Below are positions 23,135 to 32,466 of a stretch of DNA of 64,000 bases, in pieces. A program made the translations under genes and the position numbers. Under the pieces are notes generated by a model, which was not told the origin of the DNA, did no database searches, and saw nothing but the letters and a program-made list of their open reading frames with translations. Source of the DNA: Paracoccus isoporae (GTDB lineage Bacteria > Pseudomonadota > Alphaproteobacteria > Rhodobacterales > Rhodobacteraceae); the NCBI RefSeq assembly GCF_900101865.1, contig NZ_FNAH01000011.1:33520-97519 (forward strand), given 5' to 3'. Each line of letters begins with the position of its first letter. Positions within the stretch are counted from its first letter, which is position 1.

Positions 23135-25687
23135 TCAAAAAATGAATCTGTCCCAACTCCCATAGTGTTCCTCGCTGCGCTTCCCACGCGGCAGGCTGAG
23201 CGCGATGAGAGCGATCCCGGCGAGGATACCGACAAGGCTGCCTGCCACCGTGCCTCCGCCCAGAAGCCAGGGCGCGATGACCAGCCAGAGGCCGAAGAGG
23301 ATGTTAAGGAACCTCAATGGCCGCGCGACCTCGGCCCAGGCGATGACCGCTGTGGTCAGAACCAGTGCGCCCAGCAGGTGATCGCTGTTCGCCATTGCCG
23401 CTTCGTTACCGAAAATCGCGCGCGACAACATCAGGAAGGCGCCAATCGCTGCACTCAGCCCGAGTGTCCATGGGACGGTAACCCCACGTGCGCTTTGTCG
23501 AAAGATCTGCATAGGTCGCGCGTCGAAGCTCATTTCGCCCCCCGTTGTGCCACCGGGCAGAGCATCGCCTCTGAAGAACGCGCGCCAGAACGGTCTGCCC
23601 CGGCGCATATTCCAGACCATGAACTGCACCATCGCGACGATTTCATCGAGTGAGAATGGGATCATGATCAGCATGGCCAGCGCCGCCATCAGGCAGATCG
23701 TGCAATAGGTGCCAATGGCAATCGGCTGAATGATGATGAAATAGATGCTGATCACGCCAAGCGGCCCGACAACGATGCCGAAAAGTGCGACCATCCAGGG
23801 CATCGTGCGCCAGCGCAGGCGGCTGCCCATCACGCCCATCATGATTTCGAACATGTAACTCATCGCGCCAAGGCCACCGTCGGCAATGGGCCAGGCTTTT
23901 GAGACATCGGAGGTGATGATGTATTCGGTGCCATTCAGCGCCGAGGGCGAGGAAAAGAACGGCTCCCACACGCCGTCTACATGGCCGAGCTGATAGGCCG
24001 ACAGGACGCGCGACAGGATAAAGCCCACGACACCGAGCGCGATGATCGGCAGGCGCTGGACGTAGGTGGAAGGGCAGTAGGTCCAACCGGGCGGGATATC
24101 GGTATCGTCCATCATCCCTTCGCGTGACATGCCCGGCATCATCGGAATCAGGATCGTCAGTGCGACCACCAGCGCGCCGATCAGCGTGTCGTTGGCATAG
24201 ACGGCCGCGTCCGGCGTCCAGAACACCAGCGGCGCGGCCAGCAGCCAGACGCCGAGCGCGGCATTCGCCCATTGCGCCCAGCCGTTACCATGGCGCAGCG
24301 ACAGGGCGGCAAAAACCATGATGGCAAGTCCGGTGAAGACATTGTTCCACGCGGTCAGCCAACTGCGCGTGGCAGCGGACCACAGCCCGCGATCCTCCGT
24401 CACGCGCTGGACCGCCGCGCTGAATTCGGCCTGATCGAAGGTGCCGAAAACCGATGGCGCGGTGGCCAGCCACAGGCCGAGCGCCATGACCAGCCAATGC
24501 ACCCAGAGCATCGAGAAATGCATCTGCCGCATGTGTTGATCGTGCTCGCGCCTGTTCGCGTTCGCTTCGGCCTCGGTCGGTGCCTTCTCGGCAGCCTCTT
24601 CAGCCACGGCGTTCTCGACCTTGGCCGCCGAGACCCGCGCCGCGTTCAACCCGTTCGCTTCGTACCATTCGTAGGGATCGTCCTTCAGGCGCTGAAGGAT
24701 GCCCGGCATGTCCTCGCGCAGGCTGTGCTGAGGAGCCCAGCCCAAAAGCTTCTTCGCGGCGGACAGGTCGAGTTCATAATGATCGCTGGAAATATCGACC
24801 ATCCACGCCCGGATGAAAGCATCCTCGCCAAATACCTTGTTTTCCGTCCAGGCGCCGAGCTTGGCCAGTTGGGACGGCACGTTCCAGGTGATCCAGTCCT
24901 CGCCATGCAGCTCGCGCCCGATCAGGCGCTGCAACTCGCCGAAGGGTATCGGGTCGGCCTCGCCCAGTAGCACCGGAAAAACGTCCGGCAGCTTGACGCG
25001 CCGATCAACGATACGTTCCACCGCGTCGAGAAAATCGTCGAGATGCAGGAACGCCTGCCCGCGCGACAGATCGCCAGGATAAACCTTGCCGCTGAATCGT
25101 CGTTCGTGAATGCGGGCGATCTGGTGGGTCAGAAAAGTCGACTGCCCGTTGTCATCGTAGATACCGGCGGGGCGCATCAGCACGAGTTTCTCGTCGCCCC
25201 TTACCTCGCGCAGTACCTTCTCCGTGCGCACCTTCGATGCGCGGTAAGGAAACCTGGGATCGAGAGGATGATCCTCGTCTATCGGCTCCCCCGGCTCGGT
25301 CGGCGCATGGGCAAGCATGGTGGAAGCGAAGACGAACTGTTCAAGCTCAAACCCCTGAAGACCCTTCATCAGCCGTTTTGAGCCTTCGACCGTCACGGCA
25401 TCATACGCCGGATCATCCTCGCCGCTGAGATCGAAATAGCCCGCAAGGTGAATGCAGGCGGCAATCCTGTCGCCGTAAGCCAGCCGCACACGATCAAGCG
25501 CGGTGTCGATACTTGCCTGATCGGTGATGTCGAAGCAGACGCACTCGGCCTGATGCGGCGGATGGGGCGGCGAATACCGATCAAGTCCGACGACGCGGTA
25601 GGACCCGTGCAGCCGTCGCACCACCGCGGCCCCGAGATACCCGCTCGACCCCGTGACAATGACGACCGGCTTGCTTTCATCCGCCAT
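23135..25687 (-). CDS. SDR epimerase - SPW - VKOR fusion membrane protein
   Basis: An 850-residue fusion. Residues 1-345: NAD-dependent epimerase/dehydratase (extended SDR) with TGSSGYLG at 12-19 and the YxxxK catalytic pair Y148/K152. Residues about 346-390: Ala/Glu linker. Residues about 391-515: two SPW-type membrane repeats (HWLVMALGLWLATAPSVFG and WANAALGVWLLAAPLVFW). Residues about 540-690: vitamin K epoxide reductase-like region with CTIC at 662-665. Residues about 735-832: a final SPW-like repeat (LRFLNILFGLWLVIAPWLLG). VKOR enzymes make disulfides in the periplasm. It stands between the copper/thiol island and copA. The SDR substrate and the link between the parts are unknown. Confidence 0.82.
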   Translation of the reverse strand: MADESKPVVIVTGSSGYLGAAVVRRLHGSYRVVGLDRYSPPHPPHQAECVCFDITDQASIDTALDRVRLAYGDRIAACIHLAGYFDLSGEDDPAYDAVTVEGSKRLMKGLQGFELEQFVFASTMLAHAPTEPGEPIDEDHPLDPRFPYRASKVRTEKVLREVRGDEKLVLMRPAGIYDDNGQSTFLTHQIARIHERRFSGKVYPGDLSRGQAFLHLDDFLDAVERIVDRRVKLPDVFPVLLGEADPIPFGELQRLIGRELHGEDWITWNVPSQLAKLGAWTENKVFGEDAFIRAWMVDISSDHYELDLSAAKKLLGWAPQHSLREDMPGILQRLKDDPYEWYEANGLNAARVSAAKVENAVAEEAAEKAPTEAEANANRREHDQHMRQMHFSMLWVHWLVMALGLWLATAPSVFGTFDQAEFSAAVQRVTEDRGLWSAATRSWLTAWNNVFTGLAIMVFAALSLRHGNGWAQWANAALGVWLLAAPLVFWTPDAAVYANDTLIGALVVALTILIPMMPGMSREGMMDDTDIPPGWTYCPSTYVQRLPIIALGVVGFILSRVLSAYQLGHVDGVWEPFFSSPSALNGTEYIITSDVSKAWPIADGGLGAMSYMFEIMMGVMGSRLRWRTMPWMVALFGIVVGPLGVISIYFIIIQPIAIGTYCTICLMAALAMLIMIPFSLDEIVAMVQFMVWNMRRGRPFWRAFFRGDALPGGTTGGEMSFDARPMQIFRQSARGVTVPWTLGLSAAIGAFLMLSRAIFGNEAAMANSDHLLGALVLTTAVIAWAEVARPLRFLNILFGLWLVIAPWLLGGGTVAGSLVGILAGIALIALSLPRGKRSEEHYGSWDRFIF

Positions 25688-25707
25688 GGTGACGCTCCGG
25701 CCTTCCG

Positions 25708-25827
25708 CTATGTGCGCAGGTATTTCACCAGCGCAATGATCGCGAGAACCAGCACCACGATGACAAGAAGCCAGACGATTCCCATGCCGAGCATCATGCC
25801 GCCACCCATCATTCCACCATCCATCAT
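25708..25827 (-). CDS. 39-residue Met-rich membrane peptide
   Basis: Starts MMDGGMMGGGMMLGMG and continues into one membrane helix (IVWLLVIVVLVLAIIALVKYLRT). ATG 25827 has GAAGGAAGAAG upstream; the longer open frame up to 26049 is not coding because it runs back through the CueR promoter region of copA. It is a paralogue of the 42-residue peptide at 19067-19195 (same Met-rich head and ALVKYLR tail). It lies 20 bp upstream of the SDR-VKOR gene on the same strand. Confidence 0.6.
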   Translation of the reverse strand: MMDGGMMGGGMMLGMGIVWLLVIVVLVLAIIALVKYLRT

Positions 25828-25888
25828 GATCTTCTTCCTTCTTTCAGTTGCTACCGGTTCAACTAAGTCATTGGCATTTGGTTTCAAT

Positions 25889-25902
25889 TTCCAGCGCTGG
25901 AA
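25889..25902. repeat. Perfect 14-bp palindrome, CueR-site-like
   Basis: TTCCAGCGCTGGAA is a perfect palindrome whose arms match the CueR dyad half-site. It lies between the divergent Met-rich peptide gene and copA. Neither strand shows a good -35/-10 pair at the spacing expected for a CueR promoter, so it may be a decayed or auxiliary site for the - strand genes. Confidence 0.4.
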
Positions 25903-25952
25903 GGTTGGAGGCCGCGTCTGGGATCGAACATTTGAAAGGGTGCAGGCTTCTA

Positions 25953-25983
25953 TTGACCTTCCAGCAACTAGAAGCATTAAGTG
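25953..25983 (+). promoter_or_regulatory. CueR-type promoter of copA
   Basis: Plus strand -35 TTGACC (25953-25958), 19-bp spacer (25959-25977) and weak -10 TAAGTG (25978-25983). The spacer holds CTTC and GAAG arms of a dyad similar to, but less perfect than, the site upstream of cueR. It lies about 30 bp before the copA start. Confidence 0.75.
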
Positions 25984-26014
25984 AATTGTCAGCTGCCTGC
26001 CGAAGGAACCTGAC

Positions 26015-28330
26015 ATGGACACTACAAAAGCAGAAACACGCGAAGTCACTGATCCCGTCTGCGGGATGAAGGTCGATCACGCGACGGCCAAACACCTATC
26101 AACTCACGCGGGCGAAGAGTTTCTGTTCTGCTCGTCACGATGCAAGGACAAGTTCGACGCCGAGCCCGAGACGTATTTGGGTGCAGGGCCGGCGCCGGAG
26201 CCGATGCCCGAGGGAACGATTTTCACCTGCCCGATGCATCCCGAGATCGAGCAGGTCGGACCGGGTGATTGCCCGATCTGCGGGATGGCTTTGGAACCCA
26301 AGGGCGTGCCCACTGGTGACGAAGGCCCGAATCCCGAACTCGTTGATTTCACCCGCCGCTTCTGGATCGGCGCGGCGCTGACCATCCCGGTCGTGCTGCT
26401 CGCGATGGGCGGCTATGTCGGCATGCCCATTCGCGACTGGACGGGGGAAAGGCTTGCTCACTTGCTGGAGCTGATCCTGGCGACGCCGGTCATTCTCTGG
26501 GCCGGCTGGCCGTTCCTCGTGCGAGGCTGGAAGAGCTTCCGCACGCTGAACCTCAACATGTTCAGCCTGATCGCCATGGGCGTCTTCGCGGCCTGGACCT
26601 TCAGCACCGTCGCGGTGATCGCACCAGGCCTTTTCCCCGCAGGCTTCCGCGACGACCAGGGCAATGTCGGCATCTATTTCGAGGCAGGGGCAGTGATTGT
26701 CGTGCTGGTCCTGCTCGGCCAAATCCTGGAGCTGCGCGCACGTGAGCGAACCGGCTCCGCCATCCGGGCCCTGCTCGACCTTGCAGCCAAGAGCGCCCGA
26801 ATTATCCGTGCCGATGGAAGTGAGGAGGAAGTGGCGCTTGAGGATGTCCAGATCGGCGATCACATCCGGGTACGACCGGGCGAGAAAGTGCCGGTGGATG
26901 GCGAGGTGATCGACGGGCGGTCCTCTGTCGACGAGTCGATGCTCACCGGCGAACCCGTGCCGGTCGAAAAGGTGACAGGCGATGCCGTTACCGGCGCCAC
27001 GATCAACGGCACTGGCAGTATAATCATCGAAGCGAAACGCGTCGGCGAGGACACGATGCTCGCGCAGATCGTCGAGATGGTTGCAGCCGCACAACGGTCG
27101 CGCGCGCCCATCCAGAAGCTCGCCGACGCCGTGGCCGGGTATTTCGTGCCGGCCGTGATCGCCGTGGCCATCGTTTCATTCATTGCCTGGTCGATCTGGG
27201 GGCCCACCCCTGCCCTCGCCTATGGTCTCGTTTCCGCCATTGCGGTGCTCATCATCGCCTGTCCCTGTGCGCTGGGGCTCGCGACACCGATGTCGATCAT
27301 GACGGCAACCGGACGTGGGGCCCAGGCGGGCGTTCTCATCAAGAATGCCGAAGCCCTGGAAGCGTTCGAGAAGGTCGACACCCTGATCGTCGACAAGACC
27401 GGCACATTGACCATGGGCAAGCCGGAGCTTGCCGCCGTCCTTCCCGAGGACGGCCATGACGAGGAAGAGGTCCTGCGGCTGGCCGCCAGCCTTGAACGCG
27501 GGTCGGAGCACCCACTGGCCGAGGCCATTGTTCGCAGGGCCGAGGCGCGCGGGATAGAACTTGCCAGCGCGCATGACTTCGAGGCGGTCACCGGCATGGG
27601 GGTCAAGGGAAGCGTGGACGGTAAGTCCGTCGCTCTCGGGAACGCGCGAATGCTTGGTGAGCTTGGAATCGACGCGCCTGCCGCGACCCAAGTTGCTAAC
27701 GCACGTCGCGACGAAGGAGAAACGGTGATGTTCGTCATCATCGACGGCGCCGTGGCGGGCCTTGTCAGTGTCGCCGATCCGGTCAAGGAAACGACGCCCG
27801 CCGCATTGAAGGCGCTGCATGAACTGGGCTTCCGGATTGTCATGGCGACAGGTGACAACGAACGCACGGCGCGTGCCGTCGCGTCACGGCTTGGGATCGA
27901 TGATGTCCGGGCCGATGTCTTGCCCGAAGACAAGGCGCGCATCATCCGCGAGCTTCAGGCCGAGGGTCGCAAGGTCGCGATGGCTGGCGACGGCGTGAAT
28001 GACGCGCCTGCCCTGGCACAGGCGGACGTCGGGATCGCAATGGGAACCGGTGCAGATGTGGCCATCGAGAGTGCCGGCTTCACGCTGTTGAAGGGCGATT
28101 TGAATGGACTTGTCCGCGCGCGGCGTCTTTCGCTGGCGACGATGCGAAACATCCGGCAGAACCTCTTCTTCGCGATGATCTACAACACGGCCGGCGTTCC
28201 GATCGCTGCGGGAATCCTGTATCCATTCTTCGGGTTATTGATCTCTCCGATGTTTGCAGCCGCTGCGATGAGCCTTTCTTCTGTTTCGGTAATTGGAAAT
28301 GCTCTCAGGTTGCGTACGGTCCGGTTATGA
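26015..28330 (+). CDS. copA: Copper-exporting P-type ATPase with YHS and HMBD domains
   Basis: A 771-residue P1B-1 ATPase that exports Cu(I). N-terminal soft-metal modules: a YHS domain (DPVCGMKV, then FLFCSSRC, residues 13-50) and a heavy-metal-binding domain ([24 protein letters not shown], residues about 70-93) instead of an HMA domain. Core motifs: [19 protein letters not shown] with the [28 protein letters not shown], and the final helices [11 protein letters not shown] and [15 protein letters not shown], which carry the Cu(I) ligands of P1B-1 pumps. AAGGAA precedes the ATG. A CueR promoter lies upstream. Confidence 0.94.
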   Translation: MDTTKAETREVTDPVCGMKVDHATAKHLSTHAGEEFLFCSSRCKDKFDAEPETYLGAGPAPEPMPEGTIFTCPMHPEIEQVGPGDCPICGMALEPKGVPTGDEGPNPELVDFTRRFWIGAALTIPVVLLAMGGYVGMPIRDWTGERLAHLLELILATPVILWAGWPFLVRGWKSFRTLNLNMFSLIAMGVFAAWTFSTVAVIAPGLFPAGFRDDQGNVGIYFEAGAVIVVLVLLGQILELRARERTGSAIRALLDLAAKSARIIRADGSEEEVALEDVQIGDHIRVRPGEKVPVDGEVIDGRSSVDESMLTGEPVPVEKVTGDAVTGATINGTGSIIIEAKRVGEDTMLAQIVEMVAAAQRSRAPIQKLADAVAGYFVPAVIAVAIVSFIAWSIWGPTPALAYGLVSAIAVLIIACPCALGLATPMSIMTATGRGAQAGVLIKNAEALEAFEKVDTLIVDKTGTLTMGKPELAAVLPEDGHDEEEVLRLAASLERGSEHPLAEAIVRRAEARGIELASAHDFEAVTGMGVKGSVDGKSVALGNARMLGELGIDAPAATQVANARRDEGETVMFVIIDGAVAGLVSVADPVKETTPAALKALHELGFRIVMATGDNERTARAVASRLGIDDVRADVLPEDKARIIRELQAEGRKVAMAGDGVNDAPALAQADVGIAMGTGADVAIESAGFTLLKGDLNGLVRARRLSLATMRNIRQNLFFAMIYNTAGVPIAAGILYPFFGLLISPMFAAAAMSLSSVSVIGNALRLRTVRL

Positions 28331-28462
28331 CCTGCATCAAGCTCCCGGGTCCAATAATCCATCGCGCGGATACAGAACTCTCCTGTCGATTGACCGAGTG
28401 TTCTGCAAAATTGTAGGCGACGCCGACAGCGACGGTCAAAAGTCGTCGTTCCGCACGGCTTA

Positions 28463-28822
28463 TCAACGATACCTGCCCTCGCGCTCCGTGATAGCCGCGA
28501 TAGCCCACGCGCCAATCCCGATCACCGCACCCAGCCACTTCCAGCCTTGGCCGCCAAGATCCACGAAACCGTACCCGTAAGCCAATACGGCCAGCCCCAT
28601 CACAAAGAAAAACGGTCCGGTCCAGAAGCAATGCCGCCGCTTGCACCGGTGCGCGTTCCAAAGACAAGCTGCTCCCATCCAGATCAGCGCTATGACCCAG
28701 ACCCAGGTCTTGACCGGATGCGGGACGCCGATCGCCAGGAGCATCGCGGCGATTGGCAAGCCCCAGCCGATCAGCCCCCCGGGAAGCGTCGACAAGAAGT
28801 CCGATCTATCGCCTGATGCCAT
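28463..28822 (-). CDS. Small membrane protein downstream of merA
   Basis: A 119-residue protein with about four hydrophobic helices and the motif NAHRCKRRHCFWTGPFFF between helices 2 and 3, which carries two Cys and several basic residues. It follows merA by 4 bp and so is the last gene of the first mer operon. Not MerE or MerC by sequence as far as can be judged; a metal-related membrane role is inferred from context. ATG 28822 is preferred to the upstream ATG at 28867, which lies inside merA. Confidence 0.6.
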   Translation of the reverse strand: MASGDRSDFLSTLPGGLIGWGLPIAAMLLAIGVPHPVKTWVWVIALIWMGAACLWNAHRCKRRHCFWTGPFFFVMGLAVLAYGYGFVDLGGQGWKWLGAVIGIGAWAIAAITEREGRYR

Positions 28823-28826
28823 GGTC

Positions 28827-30278
28827 TCACCCCGCGCAGCAGCTGAGCTTTGCCATATCCTTGTCAAAGGTTTGTGCGGCCAGTTTCAGTCCTTCAACCG
28901 TGGTCAGATATGGGAAAATCGTTGCGCCGAGCGCCCCTGCGGTCATGCCGAACTTGAGGGTCATGGCAAGCGTCTGGATGGTGTCAGAGCCCTCGGGTGC
29001 TGCGATCTGACCGCCCAGCAGGCAGTCGGTCTTGGCGTCGGCCACCAGCTTGATCACGCCGCGGGTATCGCGTGCAGCGGCGGCGCGCGGGACGTTGTCG
29101 AGCGTGATCACGCTGGTCTTGACGTCGTACCCCGCCGTCTTGGCCTCGGCCTCCGAAAGGCCGACGCCGGCCACTTGCGGGTCGGTAAACACGACCCACG
29201 GCATCGCCGCGTTGTCATAGCGCATCTGCTCCAATCCAAGGGCATTATTGATCGCCACCCTGGCACCATAGGCCGCCATGTAGACGAACTGGTCACGGTC
29301 AGTGACATCGCCTGCGGCCCAGACGCCGGCACGCGTGGTCGCCATGTCCTGACCGACCTTGATAGAGCCGCGTGCGTCGGTCTCGATGCCAAGCTCTTCC
29401 AATTCAAGGTTCTCAGAATTGGCGATCCGGCCGGTGGTCACAACCAGCCGTTCGGCGGTCAGATCCTCGGTCTTGCCACCCCGTTCGACAGTCAGACTGA
29501 CGCCGCCCGCAGCTTTCGCGACCGAGACGTAAGCAAGACCGGTCTCGACCGTGATGCCTTCGGTCTTCAGCGCTTGCGTCAGCGCCTGGGCCACCTCCGG
29601 CTCGGCGCCGGGCAGAAGGCGCGAGCGGGTCACAAGCGTGACTTTCACCCCCAGCCTTGAGGCCATCTGCGCCAACTCGCAGCCGATATAGCCGCCGCCC
29701 AGCACAATGATGCTTTCGGGCCGGTCGGGCAGGGTCAGCAGACCGGTGGAATCGAGGGTCTCCACGGTGTCGATGCCTTTGATGGCAGGTTGATGGGGGC
29801 GCGAGCCGGTGGCGATCAGGATGCGCGGGGCGGATATCACCCGCCCGCCGACAGCGACGCCACCCTCGACCAATCGCGCCGGGCCGTCCTCGATATAGGT
29901 GACGTTCTCATAGGCGGGCAGCAGGTCGATATATTTCTTGTGCCGCATCTCCGCGACCAGATCGGTCGTGCCTTTCACAACGGCTGGCCAATCCACCGCA
30001 TGTTGGCAGGACGCAATGCCCGGGAACCGGGCAGCGGACGCGCCACCATGGGCCGCCTCTGCGGCGCGGATCATCGCCTTGGACGGTACGCAGCCGACGT
30101 TCACGCAGGTGCCGCCGATGGTGCCGTGCCCGACAAGCGCCACCCGCTTTCCGGCCTCGGCTGCCGTGATCGAGGCAGAGAACCCGGCTGAGCCGGCTCC
30201 CACGACGATGAGGTCATATTGGTCGCCGCTCACCTCTTTCGATGAGCAGCAATCCTTTTTCTTGACGGTCTGGTCCAT
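28827..30278 (-). CDS. merA: Mercuric reductase (first copy)
   Basis: A 483-residue FAD/NAD(P)H disulfide oxidoreductase that reduces Hg(II) to Hg(0) in the cytoplasm. Redox-active GGTCVNVGCVPSK with Cys58 and Cys63, FAD motif GAGSAGF, NAD(P) motif VLGGGYIGCELA, and the C-terminal vicinal pair KLSCCAG (Cys480/481) that is diagnostic of MerA. The N-terminal HMA domain (NmerA) is absent, but a CC pair occurs in KKDCCSSK at residues 10-11. It is preceded by a related flavoprotein gene. The second copy is at 56770-58200. Confidence 0.94.
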   Translation of the reverse strand: MDQTVKKKDCCSSKEVSGDQYDLIVVGAGSAGFSASITAAEAGKRVALVGHGTIGGTCVNVGCVPSKAMIRAAEAAHGGASAARFPGIASCQHAVDWPAVVKGTTDLVAEMRHKKYIDLLPAYENVTYIEDGPARLVEGGVAVGGRVISAPRILIATGSRPHQPAIKGIDTVETLDSTGLLTLPDRPESIIVLGGGYIGCELAQMASRLGVKVTLVTRSRLLPGAEPEVAQALTQALKTEGITVETGLAYVSVAKAAGGVSLTVERGGKTEDLTAERLVVTTGRIANSENLELEELGIETDARGSIKVGQDMATTRAGVWAAGDVTDRDQFVYMAAYGARVAINNALGLEQMRYDNAAMPWVVFTDPQVAGVGLSEAEAKTAGYDVKTSVITLDNVPRAAAARDTRGVIKLVADAKTDCLLGGQIAAPEGSDTIQTLAMTLKFGMTAGALGATIFPYLTTVEGLKLAAQTFDKDMAKLSCCAG

Positions 30279-30337
30279 GTCTTCTTCCTTGGCCTGCGAC
30301 CGGACATCGCGACGGTCGCCCGGCCAAAATTCTGAAA

Positions 30338-31687
30338 TTACACCATCGACCCGATGTCGGAGGCATAGCTCGGATAGGCGAAGATCATCGCCTTGATCTG
30401 GTTGGCGGTCTGCCCGGCACCCATGGCCATGGCGAAGAGATTGATCTGCTCCTCAGAGCCCGGTCCGATCAGATGCGCGCCGAGGATCTGTCCGCTGCCC
30501 TCTTCGACAAGAACCTTGAATCCGGTATGTTTCGCGCCGACGCGCAGCGACGAATACCAGTCCCCTGTCTTTTCGAAATGGGTGTCGAACTTCAGCCCCT
30601 GTTCCCTGGCCACCGCTTCCGACAAGCCCACGGTGGCCACCATCGGGAGGGTGAAGACTACCGACGGGATCGGCGGATAATCCACGGTACGCTCGTCTTC
30701 TCCAGCCAGCAGGTTCTTGCCTGCCACACGCCCTTCGAAGGCGGACACCGGGGTCAGCTTGGGCCCACTGGCAGCGCAGTCGCCCGCGGCGAAGATCGCC
30801 GGATTGGTGGTGCGCATCGCGTCGCTCACATTGATGCCGCGGCGCGAGTATTCGACGCCTGCGGCTTCGAGGTTCAGCCCGTCGATATTCGGAACCCGGC
30901 CTGTGCCATGCACCACCAGGTCGCAGGTCACGATTTCGGTGCCGTCGGCGCGTTCCACTGTGACGGTGAATTCATCGCCCTGTTTCTCGATCTTCGTGAC
31001 CTTCGCCTTGGTGCGCAGGTCGATGCCAAGTTCCTCGGTGCCTTCGACCAGCATTTCGACCAGGTCGGGGTCGAAGTTGCCAAGGGGGCGATCCGCCATC
31101 TCCAGCACGGTCACTTCGCTGGACCCGGCGCGCCTGACGATATGTGCGAATTCCATCGCGATGAAGCCACCGCCGACAAAGGCGATGCGGTCAGGCCGGT
31201 CGGGGAGTTCAAGAAACTCGGTGCTGGTGGTCAGATGCTCTTCGCCGGGAATGTTCAGCGTCATCGGCCGCGCGCCGGTGGCGATGTGGAAATGCTTCGC
31301 CGTCAGGGTTTCGCCGTTCAACTCGATCGTATCGGAGCCGGTGAACCGTACCTCTCCGTGCTGGACGTCAATCCCCGCCTTCTCCATTCCGCCTTCGATG
31401 CGCGGCGGCATATCGTCGGTGAAGCTGCGCTTGAAGGCGATCATGTCGGGCCAGTTGACCGAAGGTTGCGCCTCCAGCCCCTTGCCTTCCATGTTTTCGG
31501 CCCATTCGACACCCTCGGTGACCGCGACCAGCATTTTCTTGGGGTCGCAGCCGCGCAGGGCGCAGGTGCCGCCATGGGGTTCGCTGTCGATGCTGGCGAC
31601 GCTCCAGCTTGCATCCGCGGCCATCCGGGCGACGCCATTTCCAGCGGTGCCGCCGCCGATCACGATGAGGTCATACGTCTTGGTCAT
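30338..31687 (-). CDS. Pyridine nucleotide-disulfide flavoprotein, glutathione reductase-like (first copy)
   Basis: A 449-residue FAD-dependent oxidoreductase with a redox Cys pair in GGTCALRGCDPKK (Cys42, Cys47), FAD motif GGGTAGNG and NAD(P) motif FVGGGFIAMEFAH. Where glutathione reductases and lipoamide dehydrogenases have the C-terminal His-Pro-Thr..Glu, this protein has FAYPSYASDIGSM, so the catalytic His is replaced by Tyr. It also lacks the CC tail of MerA. It overlaps merF by 17 bp and sits directly upstream of merA; the same order is kept in the second mer cluster (55395-56747). A supporting reductase for Hg thiolates is a plausible guess. Confidence 0.83.
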   Translation of the reverse strand: MTKTYDLIVIGGGTAGNGVARMAADASWSVASIDSEPHGGTCALRGCDPKKMLVAVTEGVEWAENMEGKGLEAQPSVNWPDMIAFKRSFTDDMPPRIEGGMEKAGIDVQHGEVRFTGSDTIELNGETLTAKHFHIATGARPMTLNIPGEEHLTTSTEFLELPDRPDRIAFVGGGFIAMEFAHIVRRAGSSEVTVLEMADRPLGNFDPDLVEMLVEGTEELGIDLRTKAKVTKIEKQGDEFTVTVERADGTEIVTCDLVVHGTGRVPNIDGLNLEAAGVEYSRRGINVSDAMRTTNPAIFAAGDCAASGPKLTPVSAFEGRVAGKNLLAGEDERTVDYPPIPSVVFTLPMVATVGLSEAVAREQGLKFDTHFEKTGDWYSSLRVGAKHTGFKVLVEEGSGQILGAHLIGPGSEEQINLFAMAMGAGQTANQIKAMIFAYPSYASDIGSMV

Positions 31688-32111
31688 ACCTGTTCCTTTC
31701 CTTGTGCCAGTTTCTCTTGATCCGGCTCACTGCTGAACTGCCCGATTTTCTGAGCCAGAGCGCATATCCCGCTACCGCCAAAGCGGCGGCAACCGAAATC
31801 CGCAGAGCAAAGCGGAACTCCAGCCAGAACAGCAGAGCCGAAAGAACAACCGCCAAGCCGATGAGAAGGGCTTTCGGACTGTGCCCTGGTCTGCCGGCTT
31901 GCTGCCACAGGGCATATGCAACCGCACTCAGCGAGGCGAAGAGCATCGGGAAAAGCGCGTAGTCGAGCCAACCAACAACGGCAGAAAGTCCGACCCCGGC
32001 GACGATCAGCACCAGGAACGGCGTGAAGCAACAGATCGCCGCAAATACGCTGCCGATGAGGCCGCGCCGCAAAAGGGTCGTGGGTTCATTGTTATTGTTC
32101 ATGTCTGTCAT
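31671..32111 (-). CDS. merF: MerF-like mercury transporter with C-terminal extension
   Basis: A 146-residue membrane protein. Residues about 10-65 match MerF: TLLRRGLIGSVFAAICCFTPFLVLIVAGVGLSAVVGWLDYALFP, with the Hg-binding vicinal Cys pair in ICCFTP. Classical MerF has about 80 residues and two helices; here two further helices follow. ATG 32111 is supported by GGAG five bases upstream. It moves Hg(II) across the inner membrane to MerA. A matching extended copy is at 58336-58722. Confidence 0.82.
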   Translation of the reverse strand: MTDMNNNNEPTTLLRRGLIGSVFAAICCFTPFLVLIVAGVGLSAVVGWLDYALFPMLFASLSAVAYALWQQAGRPGHSPKALLIGLAVVLSALLFWLEFRFALRISVAAALAVAGYALWLRKSGSSAVSRIKRNWHKERNRYDQDV

Positions 32112-32148
32112 GCTGTCTCCAGCTCCGAGTGCGGATCGGTGAATGCGA

Positions 32149-32454
32149 TCAGAAATCGCCGGACTCGACGATGTCCGCCGAATAGCCGGTGGCGCGGATT
32201 GCTTCGACGATCATGTCCTGATCGGCGGCCTCGTTATCAAAGGCGACGATGTAGGTGCCGGAGCCGAATTCCTCTCCCTCCGTGAAGTCGATGATCTCGA
32301 CCGTGGGCACGCCGCGCATGGCCGCCGCCACCGTGTAGGAGCAGGTCGGGCATGTCAGTTCGCCGACCCCGATATTGATGCGCTGTTCGGCGGCGCTGGC
32401 GGGGAAAGCTGCGAGAGTTCCAACGACCGCAAGGGCAAGATGGAGTGACTTCAT
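32149..32454 (-). CDS. merP: Periplasmic mercury-binding protein MerP (first copy)
   Basis: A 101-residue exported protein: signal MKSLHLALAVVGTLAAFPASA, then an HMA ferredoxin-like fold with the metal motif GELTCPTCSYTVAAAM and the conserved VPTVEIIDF and AIRATGYSA. It hands Hg(II) to MerT/MerF. It lies 12 bp downstream of merT. Confidence 0.9.
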   Translation of the reverse strand: MKSLHLALAVVGTLAAFPASAAEQRINIGVGELTCPTCSYTVAAAMRGVPTVEIIDFTEGEEFGSGTYIVAFDNEAADQDMIVEAIRATGYSADIVESGDF

Positions 32455-32466
32455 GGGTTCAGCCTT

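Noticed and set aside
25828..26049. Upstream extension of the Met-rich peptide frame to 26049
   Set aside because: Would cross the copA promoter and start inside copA; the ATG at 25827 has a good ribosome-binding site.
30473..31720. 415-codon + strand open frame opposite the flavoprotein gene
   Set aside because: Pure antisense shadow of a GC-rich gene; no domain motifs, and the minus-strand frame has complete flavoprotein motifs.
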